A stretch of DNA of 64,000 bases from assembly GCF_005222205.1 (NCBI RefSeq), contig NZ_CP032345.1, positions 1,119,001 to 1,183,000 of the forward strand. Direction: 5' to 3'. This stretch comes from Azospirillum brasilense. GTDB taxonomy: Bacteria > Pseudomonadota > Alphaproteobacteria > Azospirillales > Azospirillaceae. Position 1 is the first letter of the stretch; every line of letters starts with the position of its first letter. Below are positions 63,051-64,000 of the stretch, one piece after another. The position numbers and the translations under genes are program-made. The notes under the pieces are model-generated. The model did not search any database, was not told the DNA's origin, and was given only the letters and a program-made list of their open reading frames with translations.

Positions 63051-64000
63051 GTGCTCCCCCGTTTGATGGCTGTCCTTCTCCTCTCCGGCGGCCTGTTGGC
63101 CGGTCTGGGCGACAAGGCTGCGGCGCAGGCCGCCGCCCCGACCAATGCCTGCGTGCCGCCCGGCGGCTGGTCCGACGCCGCCGCGCGCCCGCTGAACGCC
63201 GCCGACCTGCTGCGCCGCGCCGCGGCGTCGCCCGCCGTGCTGCTGGGGGAGCGGCACGACAACGCCGACCACCACCGCTGGCAGCTTCACAGCCTGGCGG
63301 CGCTGCACGCGCTGAACCCCGATCTGGCGGTCGGCATGGAGATGTTCCCGCGCAGCGTCCAGCCGGTCCTCGACCGCTGGAGCGCCGGGCAACTGACCGA
63401 GGCGGAACTGCTGCGCGACACCAACTGGGCCAAGGTCTGGGGGTTCGACGCGCGCTTCTACCTGCCGATCCTGCATTTCGCCCGGATGAACCGGCTGCCG
63501 GTGATCGCGCTGAACGTCGACCGCGGGCTGGTCAGCCGCACCGCGCGCGATGGCTGGGCCGCCGTCCCCGCCGGCGAGCGCGAAGGCGTCGGCGACCCGG
63601 CCCCTCCCCCCGCCTCCTACACCGAGCGGCTGCGCCAGGTGATGGCCGCCCACGGCCCGTCCGAGCGCCGCTCCGGCAGCTTCGAGCGATTCGTCGAGGC
63701 GCAATCGGTCTGGGACCGCGCGATGGCGGAGCGGATCGCCGAGACCCACCGCCGGACCGGCCGCACCGTCGTCGCCATCCTGGGCCAGGGGCACATCGAA
63801 GGGCGCGACGGCGTCCCCCACCAGCTGGCCGACCTGGGCGTCCGGAACAGCGTCGTCCTGCTGCCCTGGGACGAGGACCGCCCCTGCACCGAGTTGGACG
63901 GGCGGATCGCCGACGCGGTCTATGGGCTGGGCGAGAGCGAGGCGCCGGCCGAGACGCCGCGCCCCCGGCTGGGCGTGATGCTGGAGCCGGGGAGCGAGGG
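63051..64000 (+). CDS. ChaN-like lipoprotein/heme-binding family protein (partial, C-terminus outside)
   Basis: ~316 visible residues, running past the window edge. Signal peptide (LMAVLLLSGGLLAGLGDKAAAQA, no lipobox). ChaN/PhuW-type domain: VLLGERHDNADHHRWQ, VGMEMFPRSVQPVLDRW, DTNWAKVWGFDARFYLPILHFARM, VIALNVDRGLV, and ILGQGHIEGRDGVPHQL. The family (Tiki/TraB-like superfamily) binds heme in some members and may be a metalloprotease-like fold with GEXH as metal motif. GTG at 63051 follows AGGAGGG at ideal spacing; ATG 63066 is in the same frame. Confidence 0.85.
   Translation, partial: MLPRLMAVLLLSGGLLAGLGDKAAAQAAAPTNACVPPGGWSDAAARPLNAADLLRRAAASPAVLLGERHDNADHHRWQLHSLAALHALNPDLAVGMEMFPRSVQPVLDRWSAGQLTEAELLRDTNWAKVWGFDARFYLPILHFARMNRLPVIALNVDRGLVSRTARDGWAAVPAGEREGVGDPAPPPASYTERLRQVMAAHGPSERRSGSFERFVEAQSVWDRAMAERIAETHRRTGRTVVAILGQGHIEGRDGVPHQLADLGVRNSVVLLPWDEDRPCTELDGRIADAVYGLGESEAPAETPRPRLGVMLEPGSE

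Overview
The window is GC-rich, gene-dense chromosomal DNA. It looks like an alphaproteobacterium of the Azospirillum/Rhodospirillales type. The evidence is: ALA synthase (hemA) for the C4 route to heme; LexA boxes of the alphaproteobacterial form GTTC-N7-GTTC; FNR/FixK boxes of the form TTGAC-N4-GTCAA; a conserved dnaX-ybaB-recR cluster next to the SRP RNA gene; and a cycM / kdsB-pheA neighbourhood. The genus is an inference from gene content, not from an alignment. I saw no phage, intact insertion sequence, CRISPR array, rRNA or tRNA.

Layout. 0-9.7 kb: CYTH-domain protein (cut by the window edge), methyltransferase, pgk, recR/ybaB/dnaX with the 4.5S RNA, membrane cytochrome c, kdsB, pheA and nudC. 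9.8-12.2 kb: hisN, a hypothetical protein, a 37-residue membrane protein and aqpZ with its terminator. 12.3-21.2 kb: a peptide-type ABC importer locus with two YejA-like binding proteins flanking a DUF3137-like membrane protein, followed by yejB, yejE and yejF. 21.3-28.9 kb: rluE, ghrA, a MarR regulator, fliG, a leucyl aminopeptidase, a GST, an orphan TAXI receptor and a HupE/UreJ-like protein. 29-38.6 kb: SOS mutagenesis genes imuB-dnaE2, and imuA set apart about 2 kb beyond dnaE2 on the opposite strand; both units carry a LexA box. Between them lie a tyrosine phosphatase, a 25-residue membrane peptide and a DTW-domain protein; a Tim44-like protein follows imuA.

38.8-49.3 kb: a small zinc-ribbon protein, a DUF4112 protein, hemN behind an FNR/FixK box, a GST, a PrcB-like lipoprotein, a second peptide ABC importer without an ATPase, an enoyl-CoA hydratase and an MFS exporter. 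49.7-64 kb: a LysR regulator, a strongly structured candidate small RNA, envelope lipoproteins, a universal stress protein, a PAS-GGDEF-EAL protein with a degenerate GGDEF, a GST, a class III aminotransferase, hemA behind a second FNR/FixK box, a PadR-like regulator, an HPt-pseudoreceiver protein, an SDR and a ChaN-like protein cut by the edge.

Three themes join the genes. (1) Heme and oxygen: hemN and hemA share nearly identical palindromic FNR/FixK boxes, so heme synthesis is probably raised together at low oxygen. (2) SOS mutagenesis: imuA and imuB-dnaE2 are physically split but carry the same LexA operator. (3) Mobile palindromes: eight copies of roughly 95-140 bp palindromic repeats in two sequence classes lie between genes, inside two transporter operons and, in one case, inside dnaE2 as an in-frame insertion. 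The most promising unexplained items are that coding insertion, the hairpin-rich RNA near 50.9 kb, and the tandem GTAA-loop hairpins next to imuA.
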